Shown one piece after another: positions 5,417 to 6,739 of a stretch of 6,739 bases of DNA. The notes below the pieces were generated by a model. The model was not told the origin of the DNA, did no database searches, and saw only the letters and a list, made by a program, of their open reading frames with translations. Source of the stretch: Bryobacteraceae bacterium (lineage in GTDB: Bacteria; Acidobacteriota; Terriglobia; Bryobacterales; Bryobacteraceae). A program made the position numbers and the translations under genes. Position 1 is the first letter of the stretch; every line of letters starts with the position of its first letter. Where the stretch lies: contig JASHQT010000608.1 in NCBI GenBank assembly GCA_030039005.1, positions 1-6,739 of the forward strand, in the 5' to 3' direction.

Positions 5417-6015
5417 GCGCGCGCGAGAAAATCGCGGGCTTGATTCTTTCCGGCGGCGCATCCCGGCGCATGGGAACTCCCAAAGCGTTGCTCCAATTCC
5501 AGGGCGAAACGTTTCTCGACCGGTTGATTCGCGTGCTGGGCCGGGCTTGCGATCCGATCGTCGTCGTGGTGGGACAACATGCGGATCAGATTCAATCGGG
5601 CATCGAGCGTGCGAGCGAGGTGCGCTTCGCCCTCAATCCTGATCCCGAGCGCGGGATGCTCAGCTCGCTGCAATGTGGCCTGGCGCTGGTGCCCGCGGAC
5701 GCGGCCGCCGCGATGTTCCTGCCGGTCGATCATCCCCACATCGAGCTTGCGACCATGGAAATGATCGCCACCCGGTTCCAGGCCGATCATGCTCCGGTCA
5801 CCGTGCCCACCTACTTGAGCGAACATGGCCATCCCGTGTGCATCGCGCGGCCGTTGATCGACGAACTGCTCGCACTACCCATCACGGCCAAGGCGAGCGA
5901 CGTGATCCATCGTCACGTTGCGCGTACGATTTATGTCGAAGTGAACGACCCCGCGGTGGTCACGGACGTGGATGATCCCGCCGCATACGCGGAATTACTG
6001 GCCCGGCACGCATGA
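5413..6015 (+). CDS. MocA/MobA-like molybdenum cofactor nucleotidyltransferase
   Basis: This 200-residue protein is a MobA-like NTP transferase, most likely the MocA type, which attaches CMP to molybdopterin cofactor for xanthine-dehydrogenase family enzymes. The N-terminal nucleotide-binding signature is LILSGGASRRMGTPKALLQF (G-G-x-S-x-R-M-G-x-x-K). Next come IVVVVGQHADQI, a RGMLSSLQCGL motif and PVDHPHIE, whose Asp is the expected metal ligand. The tail contains GHPVCIARPLIDELL and TDVDDPAAY, both usual for the group. I place the start at GTG 5413, overlapping the xdhC stop as GTGA. An in-frame ATG at 5356 would overlap xdhC by 61 bp and add 19 charged residues not found in the family. Pairing with xdhC favours MocA (CTP) over MobA (GTP), but the sequence alone does not prove which nucleotide is used. 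The end overlaps the next gene by ATGA. Confidence 0.88.
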   Translation: MSAREKIAGLILSGGASRRMGTPKALLQFQGETFLDRLIRVLGRACDPIVVVVGQHADQIQSGIERASEVRFALNPDPERGMLSSLQCGLALVPADAAAAMFLPVDHPHIELATMEMIATRFQADHAPVTVPTYLSEHGHPVCIARPLIDELLALPITAKASDVIHRHVARTIYVEVNDPAVVTDVDDPAAYAELLARHA

Positions 6016-6739
6016 AGAGAATCTGGCGCTGGCTTCTGATCCTCACGCTCGTGGTTGTGGCCGTCGGATTCGTGGCGCCGCGCGTGAGCGCGAATCGATT
6101 CCGTCCCCGTATTCAAGCCGAGCTCGAAGCCGCGCTCAACCGTCCCGTGCATTTAGGCGCCATTCACTTGAATCTTTTCTCCGGCCCGGGCTTCACCGTC
6201 GATGATGTGCTGATCGACGACGAGCCGGCGGCGGGCATTGAGCCTTTCGCGCACGTCGAGCAGATGCAGGCGCGCATCCGCTGGCTGAGTTTGTTTTCCG
6301 GTCATCTCGAATTTTCCAGCCTGCGTCTGGACAATCCCAACGTAAACGTCGTCAGGCCGGCTTCCGGTCCCTGGAACATCCGGCCGCTGCTCGATCATCA
6401 GTCGCGAAGCGGAACGGCGCATCGCAGCAACGTGCCGGACATTCAGATCCGCGGCGGCCGCATCGATTTCAAGTTCGGCGACACCAAGAGCGTCTTTTAC
6501 ATCAGCGACGCCGACGTGGATATTTATCCCAACGAAAACGGCGAAGTGGTGATCCGTTTTTCGGGCGCGCCCGCGCGCACGGACCAGGCCTCGCAAAGCT
6601 TTGGGGAAATCAGCGCGCGCGGTCTGCTGCGGCCGAACCCGAAAGGCGAGAGCGAGCTCAGTATGGGCGTGCACCTGGATCGAACTCCGATCTCGGAGAT
6701 CACGCGCCTGTTTCACGGCAGCGACGTCGGTGTGCATGG
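6012..6739 (+). CDS. AsmA-family membrane-anchored protein, N-terminal part (partial)
   Basis: An open frame runs from ATG 6012 to the window edge (242 complete codons) with no stop. The protein starts with a short basic stretch and one hydrophobic segment (about residues 7-22), an uncleaved inner-membrane anchor. It is followed by an AsmA-type periplasmic region: LNRPVHLGAIHLNLFSGPGF (42-61), EPFAHVEQMQARIRWLSLFSG, SSLRLDNPNVNVVRPASGPWN (102-122) and then beta-rich repeats (IQIRGGRIDFKFG). AsmA relatives are long beta-groove proteins linked to envelope assembly and phospholipid transport between membranes, typically 600 residues or more, so most of this one lies outside. The ATG overlaps the mocA-like stop by 4 bp (ATGA), so it is co-translated with two molybdenum cofactor genes, although a functional link is not known. 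The diderm envelope it implies fits Acidobacteria. Confidence 0.88.
   Translation, partial: MKRIWRWLLILTLVVVAVGFVAPRVSANRFRPRIQAELEAALNRPVHLGAIHLNLFSGPGFTVDDVLIDDEPAAGIEPFAHVEQMQARIRWLSLFSGHLEFSSLRLDNPNVNVVRPASGPWNIRPLLDHQSRSGTAHRSNVPDIQIRGGRIDFKFGDTKSVFYISDADVDIYPNENGEVVIRFSGAPARTDQASQSFGEISARGLLRPNPKGESELSMGVHLDRTPISEITRLFHGSDVGVH

Noticed and set aside
5086..5832. A 248-codon minus-strand open frame opposite xdhC and the mocA-like gene
   Set aside because: It is antisense to two well-identified enzymes, shows no domain and spans their junction; a coding shadow.
6153..6737. A 194-codon minus-strand open frame at the right edge
   Set aside because: The plus strand encodes a clear AsmA N-terminus with membrane anchor and family motifs, starting from a coupled ATG.

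Overview
The window looks like chromosomal DNA from a high-GC, soil-type bacterium. The best guess is Acidobacteriota (Solibacter/Bryobacter-like). This rests on the mix of an adenosylcobalamin-dependent ribonucleotide reductase, a Gln/Ser-rich helical repeat protein of a style I associate with that phylum, a Uma2 nuclease and several toxin-antitoxin modules. It is an inference from gene content; there is no rRNA or other marker here to settle it.

Layout. 1-312 is the C-terminal end of a class II ribonucleotide reductase (nrdJ) with its cysteine-rich tail. 355-834 is an unrecognised, beta-rich 159-residue protein that is clearly lower in GC than its neighbours and ends at a strong intrinsic terminator (874-898). 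912-1546 on the minus strand is an intact MntA-HepT (MNT/HEPN) toxin-antitoxin pair. 1607-2137 is a divergently oriented Uma2-family endonuclease. 2232-3440 encodes a 402-residue low-complexity protein built of six ~30-residue helical repeats arranged as three A/B pairs, preceded by a possible sigma-28 type promoter. 3431-4045 on the minus strand is a HAD-family phosphatase whose 3' end overlaps the repeat-protein gene by 10 bp. 4079-4312 (minus) is a decayed VapC/PIN toxin gene directly downstream of an intact Phd/YefM-type antitoxin (4317-4538, minus). From 4580 to the end of the window runs a tightly coupled plus-strand operon: an XdhC-family molybdoenzyme maturation factor, a MocA/MobA-like nucleotidyltransferase and an AsmA-family membrane protein cut by the window edge, joined by 4-bp GTGA and ATGA overlaps.

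How the genes relate. xdhC and the mocA-like gene belong together, as both act on the molybdenum cofactor of xanthine-dehydrogenase/CO-dehydrogenase type hydroxylases, although no hydroxylase subunit is in view. MntA-HepT, Uma2 and the phd/pseudo-vapC pair form an accessory, toxin-antitoxin rich middle segment. The most notable observations are the vapC fossil beside an apparently functional orphan antitoxin, the paired architecture and possible sigma-28 promoter of the repeat protein, the probable leaderless start of xdhC, and the compositionally odd gene at 355-834. I did not find a convincing wholly new system.
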